A stretch of DNA of 64,000 nucleotides from Pseudofrankia saprophytica (GCF_000235425.2 NZ_KI912266.1:1936154-2000153); one strand, 5' to 3'; shown: positions 17,859-27,629, counted from the first letter of the stretch. Numbers and translations: made by a program. The notes: a model not told the origin generated them from the letters alone.

Positions 17859-19508
17859 ATGGTCACGTTCAGTCTCATTGATGAGCATTGGATACCGCTG
17901 GTTCGGGAAGGACGCCGGGTAGAGGTCGGCATCCGCTCGGCGCTGGTGGAAGCACACAAGTTCGATGGGCTCGCCCTCGACGATCCACTCGAGGCAGTCG
18001 CGGTCTTCCGGCAGATTCTTCTGCCGATCGTTCTGGATGCGTTCGGTGCGCCGGTGGACAACGAGCAGTGGTCCGCACGGTGGCACGTCGGAGAGTTCAA
18101 CAGCGGACCGATCATCAAATATCTGGAGGACCGCAGGGCCAGGTTTGACCTGTTCGACGACACGCAGCCGTTCGCACAGGTAGCAGGACTGCGGACGGCG
18201 AAGGACGAGACGAAGCCAGTGTCTCTGCTGATACCGCGGCTGGCCACCGGCAACAATGTCCCGCTGTTCAGCGCGCGCACTGAGGACAACCCGCCGGCGC
18301 TGTCGGCAGGGGCCGCAGCGCGTGCACTGCTGGCCGCGCATTGTTGGGACACGGCAGCGATCAAGTCCGGCGCGGCCAACGACCCGCGAGCATCGGCAGG
18401 GAAAACGACCGGCAACCCGACAGGTCCGGTCGGGCAGCTCGGGGTGGTGGTCCCGCTGGGAGCGAAACTCTTCCATACCCTGATGCTCAACGCGCAGATC
18501 CGGCCGCGTGGGTCTGATGACCGACCACAGTGGGACGCGGAGAGTCCCGCTGATGACACATGGTTCGAACGTTCCGCGAAGGGCGTTCTGGATCTGCTGA
18601 CCTGGCAGTCCCGGCGGATCCGCCTCATCCCCGAGCAGGTGAGCGAGGGGGGCGAGCTCGTCGTGCGCCAGGTCGTTCTCACCGCGGGTGATCGTCTGCG
18701 CGGCGCGGTCCACGATTTGGAACCACACACGGCCTGGAAGCAGGTGGAGAAGCCGAAAGCCGATGAGCCGCCCTTGCGGCCCGTGCGACACCAGCCGGGG
18801 CGTGCGGCCTGGCGTGGGTTGGAAGCGTTGCTCGCGACCAATGTGCAGACAAAGGAAGGCATCTCGGCACCGGCGTTGCTGACGCAGTTGGCGGGACTGC
18901 AGGTGTACGACCTCGTCCCAGAGAACCTGCCCTTGCGGGTACTGACCGTCGGGGTGCGGTACGGCAACCAGTCCGCCGTCGTCGAGGACGTCATGGTCGA
19001 CGAGATCCCGTTGCCTGTGGTCGCGCTGGTCGGAGTCTCGGAGGTCCGGGAGACCGTCCTGACCATCGCAGACCAGGCCGAGCAACTAAGGATCGCGGCG
19101 AACCAGCTCGGCAACGATCTGCGAGCTGCCGCCGGCGGCGCCAAGGTGCCCTGGGACAAGAGCCAACGGCTCGGCGACGTGCTGGTCCACGCTCTCACCC
19201 CGGCAGTGCGCCGACTGCTTACCGGGCTCGCGCGCAACCCTGACAAGACACGCGACGCGTTGAAAGCCTGGACGATCACGGCCCGCCGACTCGCCTGGGA
19301 AGTCGCCGAACCGGCGCTCTCAGACGCCCCTCCTGGCGCTTTCCTGGGCCGCGATCCCGACAAGCAGTATGGTCCGCGGCTCGCGACCGCGGAGATGTCG
19401 TTCACCCGGTCCCTCACCAACATTCTTGGCCTGCCCCAAGCGCCCGCCGGCCCGGCCCAGGCATCCGCCAGCCCAGCTCCGGCACCCGCCGCCGCGCCAG
19501 CACTCTGA
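17859..19508 (+). CDS. casA: Cascade large subunit Cas8e (Cse1/CasA)
   Basis: Cas8e recognises the PAM and recruits Cas3 in type I-E Cascade. The start was set at ATG 17859, giving the typical opening VTFSLIDEHWIPLV, with a GGGGG site upstream; the frame is open for 22 further codons. Family features seen: FDGLALDDPLEAVAVFRQILLPI, the LDAFG/W..R...G.F following it, FDLFDDTQPFAQV, PRLATGNNVPLFSART, and the C-terminal four-helix region (LAWEVAEPAL...FTRSLTNILGL). The length of 549 residues is usual. The last 25 residues are an Ala/Pro-rich extension not needed by the fold. It is the first gene of the tight Cascade cluster, with cse2 20 bp downstream. Confidence 0.95.
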   Translation: MVTFSLIDEHWIPLVREGRRVEVGIRSALVEAHKFDGLALDDPLEAVAVFRQILLPIVLDAFGAPVDNEQWSARWHVGEFNSGPIIKYLEDRRARFDLFDDTQPFAQVAGLRTAKDETKPVSLLIPRLATGNNVPLFSARTEDNPPALSAGAAARALLAAHCWDTAAIKSGAANDPRASAGKTTGNPTGPVGQLGVVVPLGAKLFHTLMLNAQIRPRGSDDRPQWDAESPADDTWFERSAKGVLDLLTWQSRRIRLIPEQVSEGGELVVRQVVLTAGDRLRGAVHDLEPHTAWKQVEKPKADEPPLRPVRHQPGRAAWRGLEALLATNVQTKEGISAPALLTQLAGLQVYDLVPENLPLRVLTVGVRYGNQSAVVEDVMVDEIPLPVVALVGVSEVRETVLTIADQAEQLRIAANQLGNDLRAAAGGAKVPWDKSQRLGDVLVHALTPAVRRLLTGLARNPDKTRDALKAWTITARRLAWEVAEPALSDAPPGAFLGRDPDKQYGPRLATAEMSFTRSLTNILGLPQAPAGPAQASASPAPAPAAAPAL

Positions 19509-19528
19509 CCCCGATCCCGGAGACCACC

Positions 19529-20107
19529 ATGACCACTGAGTCCGTCGCCCCGGCCCCGACGTCAGCGCAGGCGGAACCACCCCAGCCTGACTTCTTCTGG
19601 GAACGTCCGAACCGCGCCAACCCACGGAGTGGCGCCGATCTGGCGGCGCTGCGCCGCGGGGTGGGCCGGGAAGCGGGCAGTGTCCCGGAAATGTGGGGCT
19701 TCTACCGCATGCTCACCGCAACGGGCCGGGCCTCCGAAAAACTCCAGGCAGAGCACACCGCGCTGACCCTGTACGCCGTTCACCAGCAGTCGATCTCAGA
19801 TTCGATGCACCGACCTGGCGTCGGCCTGGGCAGGGCGCTGTTGAGGCTGCGCCAAAGCGGCACGTTCAGCGTGGACGCGGTCGATCGGCGGTTCAACGCG
19901 GCGGCGACCGCCACCTCCCTGGACGAGGCCTCATACCACCTCCGTGGCCTGGTCCGCCAGCTGCGGGGAATACCGCAAGGCCTTGACTACACCCGCCTGT
20001 TCCAGGACCTGGTCGCCTGGCAGGTCCCCGAGCAGATCAGCACCGTCCGCCGCCGCTGGGGCAGGGACTACTTCACCGGACGCGACCAGACAGAGAAGGC
20101 CATCTAA
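19529..20107 (+). CDS. casB: Cascade small subunit Cse2 (CasB)
   Basis: A small helical subunit present in two copies along the belly of type I-E Cascade, where it stabilises the crRNA-target hybrid. The 192-residue frame has the family layout. A 20-residue Pro-rich leader is followed by DLAALRRGVGREAGSVPEMWGFYRML, then HTALTLYAVHQQS, GVGLGRALLRLRQSG and VDRRFNAAATATSLDEASYHLRGLVRQLR, then the C-terminal YTRLFQDLVAWQ...VRRRWGRDYF. ATG 19529 is preceded by GGAGACCACC. It sits between cas8e and cas7; the 131-bp gap to cas7 is the longest inside the Cascade cluster and is relatively AT-rich, so an internal promoter there is possible. Confidence 0.95.
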   Translation: MTTESVAPAPTSAQAEPPQPDFFWERPNRANPRSGADLAALRRGVGREAGSVPEMWGFYRMLTATGRASEKLQAEHTALTLYAVHQQSISDSMHRPGVGLGRALLRLRQSGTFSVDAVDRRFNAAATATSLDEASYHLRGLVRQLRGIPQGLDYTRLFQDLVAWQVPEQISTVRRRWGRDYFTGRDQTEKAI

Positions 20108-20238
20108 CCACACAACCGCCGGACTCTCTCGGCGTTTCACCCGTCGTCGGCGCGACGCCCACGCCGTCTTGAACAACCACCCCACCCTGTTCTCGCGTAC
20201 CTTTTTCCTGTTTCGGGACAAGAAAGAGAGCCACTCCT

Positions 20239-21378
20239 ATGCGCTGCTACATCGACGTTCACATCCTGCAGACCGTCCCGCCCTCAAACCTGAACCGTGA
20301 CGACGCCGGAACGCCGAAGCAGGCGGTCTACGGCGGGACGAAGCGTGCCCGCGTCTCCTCCCAGGCGTGGAAGCGCGCGACGCGGACCGCGTTCGCCGAT
20401 CAGGTCGATGAGGCCCAGCTCGCGACCCGCACCAAGAAAATCTCCGAACTTTACGCGAAGCGGATCGCTGCCCGCTGCGGCCTCGACCAGGACGCGAGCA
20501 CCCGGCTTGCAACCAGCGTCCTGACCGGGGCCCTCGGCATCAAACCGGGCAAGAAGGCAACCGAGACCGCCTACCTGCTGTTCTTCGGCCGCCCGCAGCT
20601 CGAACGGCTCGTCGACCTGGTCGAGAACGACGCCGAGCGCCTCGCAGCATTCGACGACACCAGCCTCGCCGCCGAGGTCAAGGGCCTACCGGTCAGGAAG
20701 ATCCTCGGCAGTGGTCACCCGATCGACGTGGCGCTGTTCGGCCGGATGGTCGCGGAAATCCCCGCGCTGAACGTCGACGCCGCCACCCAGGTCGCGCACG
20801 CCCTGTCGACGCACGCCGCGGATGTCGAGTTCGACTACTACACGGCCGTGGACGACGAGAACCCGAAGGAGGAGACCGGCGCCGGGATGATCGGTACAGT
20901 CGAGTTCCAGTCCGCGACGCTCTACCGGTTCGCGACCGTCGGCCTGCACCAACTTGCCGACAACCTCGCGGGCGACGTGGAAGCGACCGTCGAGGCGCTG
21001 CAGGTCTTCCTCAGCGCGTTCGCGACGTCGATGCCGACCGGGCATCAGAACTCGTTCGCGCACCGCACGCCCCCCAACCTGCTCGCGGTCGCGGTCCGCG
21101 CAGACCAGCCAGTCAACCTCGTCTCCGCTTTCGAGAAGCCCGTCCGCGGCCAGGGCGTCCTCGACGAGTCCGCCCGGCGCCTCGCGAAGGAGATGACCGA
21201 CGTCGGCCAGCTGTGGGGCCTCACCCCGACCCTCACCGCCGCCACCTACCGCGCCCCGGACGACCAGCAGGACGCGAAAACACTGACCACCGCCTTCGGC
21301 CCGGCGGTCCCGTTCACCACGCTGGTCTCGACGATCGTCACGGCCGCCCGCGAACAGCTGAAGAACGCCGCCCAGTGA
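20239..21378 (+). CDS. casC: Cascade backbone subunit Cas7 (Cse4/CasC)
   Basis: Cas7 forms the six-subunit helical backbone that holds the crRNA spacer. The 379-residue product opens with CYIDVHILQTVPPSNLNRDDAGTPKQAVYGG and continues KRARVSSQAWKRATR, both diagnostic of the I-E Cas7 RRM fold. TGHQNSFAHRTPPNLLAVAVR lies in the C-terminal half. A ribosome-binding site (AAGAAAGAGAG) precedes ATG 20239. Its stop overlaps the GTG start of cas5 (GTGA), indicating translational coupling. Nothing suggests truncation. Confidence 0.97.
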   Translation: MRCYIDVHILQTVPPSNLNRDDAGTPKQAVYGGTKRARVSSQAWKRATRTAFADQVDEAQLATRTKKISELYAKRIAARCGLDQDASTRLATSVLTGALGIKPGKKATETAYLLFFGRPQLERLVDLVENDAERLAAFDDTSLAAEVKGLPVRKILGSGHPIDVALFGRMVAEIPALNVDAATQVAHALSTHAADVEFDYYTAVDDENPKEETGAGMIGTVEFQSATLYRFATVGLHQLADNLAGDVEATVEALQVFLSAFATSMPTGHQNSFAHRTPPNLLAVAVRADQPVNLVSAFEKPVRGQGVLDESARRLAKEMTDVGQLWGLTPTLTAATYRAPDDQQDAKTLTTAFGPAVPFTTLVSTIVTAAREQLKNAAQ

Positions 21379-22226
21379 ACGCCTCATCGTCGACGGCCTC
21401 GGTGGACGCCCCCCGCTCCTGCCTGGTGCTGCGCCTCGCCGGCCCGATGCAGTCCTGGGCCGGGCCCAGCATGTACAACCGCCGCGACACCGGCACCGAA
21501 CCAACCAAGAGTGGCCTGATAGGCCTGCTCGCCGCTGCCCAGGGCCGGCGGCGCACCGACTCGATCGAGGACCTTCTCGGCCTCGTCCTCGGAGTACGCA
21601 CCGATCAGCCTGGCACGCTGCTGCGCGACTACCACACCGTCAGCGACTATCGCGGCCGCCCGCTGCCGTCGGCGGCGGTGACCGGCAAGCACGTCCAGAA
21701 GCCCACATCCCCCGCGAAATACACGGGGGTCACCGAACGGTTCTACCTGCAGGACGCCGTTTTCGTCGCTGCCGTCGGCGCGCCCGATCCATTGTTGGCC
21801 GCCCTTGCCGACGCGCTGCGCAACCCTGCCTTCCCGCTCGCCCTCGGCCGCCGTGCCTGCCCACCCACCCAGCCGCTTCTCCTGCCTCCCAACCGCCGCG
21901 AGAAGCCTGACGCGGTGACATGGCCCGGCGCGGTTGACGAGGTCCTGCGCGAGGTGCCCTGGCAGGCCACCCCCAGCCACAAGGAGAAGTCCGACCGTCG
22001 CCCTGCCCGGCCGAATGGCATCGCCCTGCCCGTCACTCTCGATGACCCCAGGGGTGACGACGTCCGGATGGACCTTCCCAGCACCTTCGACCCGCTGTCC
22101 CGGTCGTTCACCAGCCGCCGCGTCCGCCAGGACTGGGTCCACCTCTCGTCCTCGCCGCCCTACGGGCCGGCCGGTGACGGTGGCGGCGCGGGCAGCCACG
22201 ACCCCTTCGCTCTTCTCGGATGGTGA
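21375..22226 (+). CDS. casD: Cascade subunit Cas5 (CasD)
   Basis: Cas5e caps the crRNA 5' handle in Cascade. The start was set at GTG 21375, which overlaps the cas7 stop; the frame opens further upstream inside cas7 but only as a shadow. The 283-residue product shows LVLRLAGPMQSWAGPSMYNRRDTGTEPTKSGLIGLLAAAQG near its N-terminus, the classic Cas5 RAMP signature, and FYLQDAVFVAAV and FPLALGRRACPPTQPLLL in the middle. The C-terminal region RSFTSRRVRQDWV fits family members. It is followed three bases later by cas6e. Confidence 0.95.
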   Translation: MNASSSTASVDAPRSCLVLRLAGPMQSWAGPSMYNRRDTGTEPTKSGLIGLLAAAQGRRRTDSIEDLLGLVLGVRTDQPGTLLRDYHTVSDYRGRPLPSAAVTGKHVQKPTSPAKYTGVTERFYLQDAVFVAAVGAPDPLLAALADALRNPAFPLALGRRACPPTQPLLLPPNRREKPDAVTWPGAVDEVLREVPWQATPSHKEKSDRRPARPNGIALPVTLDDPRGDDVRMDLPSTFDPLSRSFTSRRVRQDWVHLSSSPPYGPAGDGGGAGSHDPFALLGW

Positions 22227-22229
22227 CCG

Positions 22230-22988
22230 ATGCCCTACCTGTCCCGAGTCTGGCTCCACCCGCTGCGCCAGGGCGCCCAGAAACTGATCCGCAGTCCCGA
22301 GGCGATGCACGCGGCCGTCCTCGGCTCCATCGCCCGCCACCCCGTCACCGAACGCGTCCTCTGGCGGCTCGACACCCCGATCGACCGCGCCGATCCACGT
22401 AACCACCGAGCCGAGCTGCTCGTGCTCACCGACTCCCGCCCGTCCTGGGATCACGTCATCGAACAGGCCGGCTGGACCAACGCCGAGGACCCCCAGGCTC
22501 TCGTTCGTGATTATCAGCCGCTACTCGACCGCATCCAGGCCGGCCGCGAGTTCGGCTTCCGCCTACGCGCCAATCCGGTCTCCGCGACCCGCAACCCCGC
22601 GAGTCCAACGGCCAGGCAGAAGGAACGCCTGGCCGCCCCCCGGCCCCGTGGCGTACGCGTCGCGCACCGCACCGCGGCCCACCAGCTCGACTGGCTCACC
22701 AGCCGCCTCGACCGCTGGGGCTTCACCCTGCTCACGACCCCGGACGGCGGGGACGGCACGATCCCTATGGTCCAGCTGTCCGCACGCGACCGGCTCATCT
22801 TCTTCAAGAACGGCCATGACGCGGACGCCCAGACCCGCCGGGTCGTCCTGAACACCGCGACGTTCGACGGCGCCGTTCGCATCACCGACTCCGAGCTGGC
22901 CCGCCGGACACTGCTCGCCGGCGTCGGTGCCGGCAAAGCCTACGGCTGCGGCCTGCTCACCCTCGCGCCGCTCGCCGGAGGCGGCTGA
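22230..22988 (+). CDS. casE: crRNA endoribonuclease Cas6e (CasE)
   Basis: Cas6e cuts the array transcript at the base of each repeat hairpin and stays bound to the 3' handle. The 252-residue product starts YLSRVWLHPLRQGAQKL, has the likely catalytic His at about residue 27 (AMHAAVLGS, equivalent to His20 of the E. coli enzyme), and ends with the glycine-rich loop GVGAGKAYGCGLLTLAPL typical of RAMP proteins. It lies three bases after cas5 and one base before cas1. The repeat stem it should recognise, CCCCGC-N4-GCGGGG, is intact in nearly all repeats of both arrays. Confidence 0.96.
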   Translation: MPYLSRVWLHPLRQGAQKLIRSPEAMHAAVLGSIARHPVTERVLWRLDTPIDRADPRNHRAELLVLTDSRPSWDHVIEQAGWTNAEDPQALVRDYQPLLDRIQAGREFGFRLRANPVSATRNPASPTARQKERLAAPRPRGVRVAHRTAAHQLDWLTSRLDRWGFTLLTTPDGGDGTIPMVQLSARDRLIFFKNGHDADAQTRRVVLNTATFDGAVRITDSELARRTLLAGVGAGKAYGCGLLTLAPLAGGG

Positions 22989-22989
22989 C

Positions 22990-23982
22990 ATGTGGTGGCT
23001 GTCCGACCCGCAGGATCTGCACCGCATCGAGGACCGGATCTCGAGCCTCTACGTCGAGAAATGCCACGTCGACCGGGCCGACAACGCCGTCGTTCTCGTG
23101 AACAAGGAACGCACGGTCCGCGTCCCGGCGGCGTTCGTCGCCACCCTCTTGCTCGGCCCCGGCACCCGCATCACCAGCGGCGCCGTGCGCCTCCTCGCCG
23201 ACTCCGGGACCGCCGTGTGCTGGGTCGGGGAGCGAGGGGTACGGATGTATGCCGCAGGCCTCGGCCCCAGCCGCGGCGCCGGCCTGCTCATGCGCCAGGC
23301 CTACCTCGTCACCCGCACCAAAGAACGCCTCGCCGTCGCACGGCACATGTACGGGATGCGCTTCCCCGACGACGACGTCAGCGACGCCACCATGCAGCAA
23401 CTACGCGGCAGAGAAGGCGCCCGCGTCAAAAAGATCTACCGCGAGCATGCGAAACGCACGGGCGTCGACTGGACCCGCCGCGACTACAAACCCGGCGAGC
23501 CGTTCGCCGCCGGCGACGACATCAACCGGCTGCTCTCAGCCGGGCACAGCTGCCTCTACGGCATCTGCCACGCCGCGATCGTCGGCATCGGCGCCAGCCC
23601 AGCCCTCGGCTTCGTCCACACCGGCGGCGCCACCTCCTTCGTCCTCGACATCGCCGACCTCTACAAAGCCGAATACACCATCCCGCTCGCGTTCGACCTC
23701 GCCGCCCGAGGCCAGACCGACGAACGCGCCATCCGCACCGCCTTCCGCGACCGAGTCGCCGACGGTCACCTGATGGCCCGCATCATCCGCGACATCAAGA
23801 CCCTGCTCCTCGGCGACGAAGCCGACTTTCCAGACCAGGACTCGCTCCACCTCTGGGACGAGTTCGACGGCGCCGTAGCCGGCGGCGTCAACTGGGCAGC
23901 CGACCTCGCGGACCTCCCCGCCGAGAACACCATCGTCGGCGTCACCGGACCCGACCTCGACGAACAGCCACCACCCTGGTGA
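22990..23982 (+). CDS. cas1: CRISPR integrase Cas1 (type I-E)
   Basis: Cas1 with Cas2 inserts new spacers at the leader end. The 330-residue product has all three metal-binding residues: E142 (GREGARVKK), H210 (LGFVHTGG) and D223 (LDIADLYKAEY), aligned to E141/H208/D221 of E. coli Cas1. The start was set at ATG 22990, one base after the cas6e stop, giving the expected opening WWLSDPQDLHRIEDR. The frame is open upstream within cas6e but is not Cas1-like there. The stop overlaps the cas2 start by three bases (GTGA). An active adaptation module is plausible given the long arrays. Confidence 0.97.
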   Translation: MWWLSDPQDLHRIEDRISSLYVEKCHVDRADNAVVLVNKERTVRVPAAFVATLLLGPGTRITSGAVRLLADSGTAVCWVGERGVRMYAAGLGPSRGAGLLMRQAYLVTRTKERLAVARHMYGMRFPDDDVSDATMQQLRGREGARVKKIYREHAKRTGVDWTRRDYKPGEPFAAGDDINRLLSAGHSCLYGICHAAIVGIGASPALGFVHTGGATSFVLDIADLYKAEYTIPLAFDLAARGQTDERAIRTAFRDRVADGHLMARIIRDIKTLLLGDEADFPDQDSLHLWDEFDGAVAGGVNWAADLADLPAENTIVGVTGPDLDEQPPPW

Positions 23983-24257
23983 CCGTCGTCGTCCTCATCG
24001 CCACTGCCCAAGGACTCCGCGGCCACCTCACCCGCTGGATGATCGAAGTCGCCGCCGGCGTCTTCGTCGGCAACCCCAGCGCTCGCGTCCGCGACCGCCT
24101 CTGGGCCCTCCTCGCCGACCGAGTAGGAGACGGCCAAGCCATCATGATCGAACCAGCGAACAACGAACAGAAATGGGCAGTCCGCACCGCCGGCCGCGAC
24201 CGCGGCGAACCCATCGACTACGACGGACTAATACTGTTCGCCCGCCCCCGCCACTAA
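23979..24257 (+). CDS. cas2: CRISPR adaptation protein Cas2 (type I-E)
   Basis: A short gene hidden in a longer frame that begins in shadow inside cas1. The start is GTG 23979 overlapping the cas1 stop, giving 92 residues: TVVVLIATAQGLRGHLTRWMIEV...GVFVGNPSARVRDRLWALLADRV, a clear Cas2e opening, and GEPIDYDGLILFARPRH at the end, aligning to the PVDLDGLRLVSF end of E. coli Cas2. It bridges two Cas1 dimers in the integration complex. Only 18 bp separate its stop from array 2, and its last 12 codons coincide with the conserved leader of that array. Confidence 0.96.
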   Translation: MTVVVLIATAQGLRGHLTRWMIEVAAGVFVGNPSARVRDRLWALLADRVGDGQAIMIEPANNEQKWAVRTAGRDRGEPIDYDGLILFARPRH

Positions 24258-24275
24258 AACCCCAGCTCAGCAAGC
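24222..24275 (+). promoter_or_regulatory. Leader of CRISPR array 2, overlapping cas2
   Basis: Gapless alignment to the array 1 leader (9608-9661) gives about 34 of 54 identical positions. The first 36 nt encode the end of Cas2 and its stop codon, and the TAA stop is part of the conserved CTAAA block. TAATACT at 24229-24235 could serve as a -10 element about 41 bp before the first repeat. The function is inferred from conservation. Confidence 0.7.
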
Positions 24276-26775
24276 GTCGTCCCCGCACGCGCGGGGATCT
24301 TCCGGATCTTCGTCACGTCGTATGTGAACGCAAACGGTCGTCCCCGCACGCGCGGGGATCTTCCCGCCGTCGTGATGAGGCTGCCCAGCAACATCGGGTC
24401 GTCCCCGCACGCGCGGGGATCTTCCCCCCGACTTCTTCACGATGACCGCCGACGCGGAGTCGTCCCCGCACGCGCGGGGATCTTCCCGCAGCGCTGATGG
24501 CGTTACGCAGCGCAGTCAGGTCGTCCCCGCACGCGCGGGGATCTTCCCCACAGCGGGCGGTCGACCACCGTGCCGGTGATGTCGTCCCCGCACGCGCGGG
24601 GATCTTCCCCCGTCCGCGCGCCGGCCGGCCACGGCCACGGCGTCGTCCCCGCACGCGCGGGGATCTTCCGATCGACACCTGCGAGCAGCGCCTGCCCGTC
24701 CAGTCGTCCCCGCACGCGCGGGGATCTTCCGCCGGAACTCACAGTGAAGGTCATCCTGGCGGAGTCGTCCCCGCACGCGCGGGGATCTTCCGTAGTCCGG
24801 GTGCCGCTTAGACCGGCGCCATTCGTCGTCCCCGCACGCGCGGGGATCTTCCGTGCAACAGATCACCTACCGGCTTGCGGACGAGGTCGTCCCCGCACGC
24901 GCGGGGATCTTCCGTCTCTGGTAATCGGACGCAATCGAGCGGCTAGGTCGTCCCCGCACGCGCGGGGATCTTCCCGTTGCGCTGAAAAACGCCCGGTCGT
25001 GCGGGGTGTCGTCCCCGCACGCGCGGGGATCTTCCCGGATATCCAGCCGGACGGGCGACCCCGAAAGCGTCGTCCCCGCACGCGCGGGGATCTTCCTTCT
25101 CGCGTCCGGTCCCAATCGACCAGGCAAAGGTCGTCCCCGCACGCGCGGGGATCTTCCCGGCGAGGCCGGGCGCGCGGCGTGTCCCGCGCGGTCGTCCCCG
25201 CACGCGCGGGGATCTTCCGATCCTGTTCACGCGGGTGCCGGTCCGGGCTGGGTCGTCCCCGCACGCGCGGGGATCTTCCCTCTCCGATATCCAGCGGCAG
25301 CGGAGTGAAGTAGTCGTCCCCGCACGCGCGGGGATCTTCCTGCCGTTGCTACTGTTGCGGTGACCGAGGACTAGTCGTCCCCGCACGCGCGGGGATCTTC
25401 CTCCGAACCCGACCAGGACCTTGATAACGCGGATGTCGTCCCCGCACGCGCGGGGATCTTCCGTTGCGCGCCGCAGCGCTGGCCAGCGGTATGACGTCGT
25501 CCCCGCACGCGCGGGGATCTTCCTTCATCTGGCCTGGCCCGGCCGGCAACCTGCTGTCGTCCCCGCACGCGCGGGGATCTTCCCCCCTTGCGCGCCGCGA
25601 TGCTCTCCGCGAACGAGTCGTCCCCGCACGCGCGGGGATCTTCCGCCCAGCGCATCGCCCTCGAGGCCGCCCGGGGAGTCGTCCCCGCACGCGCGGGGAT
25701 CTTCCACCCACCTCACCGTTCATGAAGGTATCCGGCAGGTCGTCCCCGCACGCGCGGGGATCTTCCGTGGTGATCGCTCCGGCGTCGCGGCGGGGGCCGG
25801 TCGTCCCCGCACGCGCGGGGATCTTCCGGGATCGGCATGTCAGGTCACCCCGTTCACGCGGTCGTCCCCGCACGCGCGGGGATCTTCCGTCGCCGACGCC
25901 CTCGGCGTCCCGCTCGGCGACGTCGTCCCCGCACGCGCGGGGATCTTCCCGAGCCCATCACTGACTCGACGTCGTAGCGGCAGTCGTCCCCGCACGCGCG
26001 GGGATCTTCCCGGATCGCTTCCCACATCGCGACGTGGGACCCGGTCGTCCCCGCACGCGCGGGGATCTTCCGCTCGTCGCAGGCGTTGCATTGGCCCAGG
26101 TGGGGTCGTCCCCGCACGCGCGGGGATCTTCCGATGTGGACCTCACCGGGGTCGACGGCGCGGCGGTCGTCCCCGCACGCGCGGGGATCTTCCCCCGACT
26201 ATCGACGGGTCGGAACGGGCGCGCACGTCGTCCCCGCACGCGCGGGGATCTTCCTTCGCGGGTACGGTCCCACGTGACCAGGCAGAGGTCGTCCCCGCAC
26301 GCGCGGGGATCTTCCGACGGGCGAGCCCCTGCCGGCGGTCGTGCTGTGGTCGTCCCCGCACGCGCGGGGATCTTCCGTAGCCGACGTTCGGATAGATCGA
26401 CGTGAAGAAGTCGTCCCCGCACGCGCGGGGATCTTCCCGAGTTCGACATCGTCACCACGCCGATGTCGACGTCGTCCCCGCACGCGCGGGGATCTTCCTC
26501 CCAGCGCGCCCGCCCCACCAACCCCACCTATGTCGTCCCCGCACGCGCGGGGATCTTCCCGTCAGCACCGGCGGCGGCGCCGGATCGGGCACGTCGTCCC
26601 CGCACGCGCGGGGATCTTCCGGGCACCGCCGGCTACATGGTGATCTCGCCATAGTCGTCCCCGCACGCGCGGGGATCTTCCCCACGTCTACGGCACGCGC
26701 ACGACGGCGCCGGAGTCGTCCCCGCACGCGCGGGGATCTTCCCGCCGTGACGTACTCGGCCGTCGTGCGGTCGGG

Positions 26776-27019
26776 GTCGTCCCCGCACGCGCGGGGATCT
26801 TCCCGGCGACGGCGACGTGCGGCAGGCGCGGACGGAGTCGTCCCCGCACGCGCGGGGATCTTCCCCGACTGGCGGGAGGTCCAGCTCCCGTGGTGGAGTC
26901 GTCCCCGCACGCGCGGGGATCTTCCCGGCGACGGCGACGTGCGGCAGGCGCGGACGGAGTCGTCCCCGCACGCGCGGGGATCTTCCCCGACTGGCGGGAG
27001 GTCCAGCTCCCGTGGTGGA
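26776..27019 (+). repeat. Tandem duplication of a two-spacer block in array 2
   Basis: The 122-bp unit 26776-26897 (repeat, spacer, repeat, spacer) is repeated exactly at 26898-27019. This is best explained by unequal recombination between repeats. Confidence 0.95.
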
Positions 27020-27629
27020 GTCGTCCCCGCACGCGCGGGGATCTTCCCGGACCCGCGCCGCCGCCGAGGTGGCCGCCATGGTCGTCCCCGCACGCGCGGG
27101 GATCTTCCCGACGGGATATCCGGCCTCTGCGCGATGATGACGTCGTCCCCGCACGCGCGGGGATCTTCCGTCGATCTTGGGACGATCCGCGTCAGCGATC
27201 CGGTCGTCCCCGCACGCGCGGGGATCTTCCCCACGCGGGCCCTGGCGGCAGGGCTCGCAGGATGTCGTCCCCGCACGCGCGGGGATCTTCCCGGGCGCGC
27301 GACGCGATGGACCGCGCCGCGCAGGTCGTCCCCGCACGCGCGGGGATCTTCCCTCCATCGAATTCATTCTTACCTAGGTGTCAGGGTCGTCCCCGCACGC
27401 GCGGGGATCTTCCCGCGAAACAGACGATCCGGCATTCGGTCGCCGCGTCGTCCCCGCACGCGCGGGGATCTTCCCATCGCGAGCGGGCTAAACGTGGCGA
27501 TGCCGTTGTCGTCCCCGCACGCGCGGGGATCTTCCGGTCGACCGCCGGTACCGACTGCGGGAGCGGATGTCGTCCCCGCACGCGCGGGGATCTTCCGACC
27601 AACACGGCGAGGGTCGAAACCCAGAAGGG

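Noticed and set aside
17394-19085. 563-codon leftward frame opposite cas8e
   Set aside because: Shadow; product has no recognisable domain, while cas8e is clear on the other strand.
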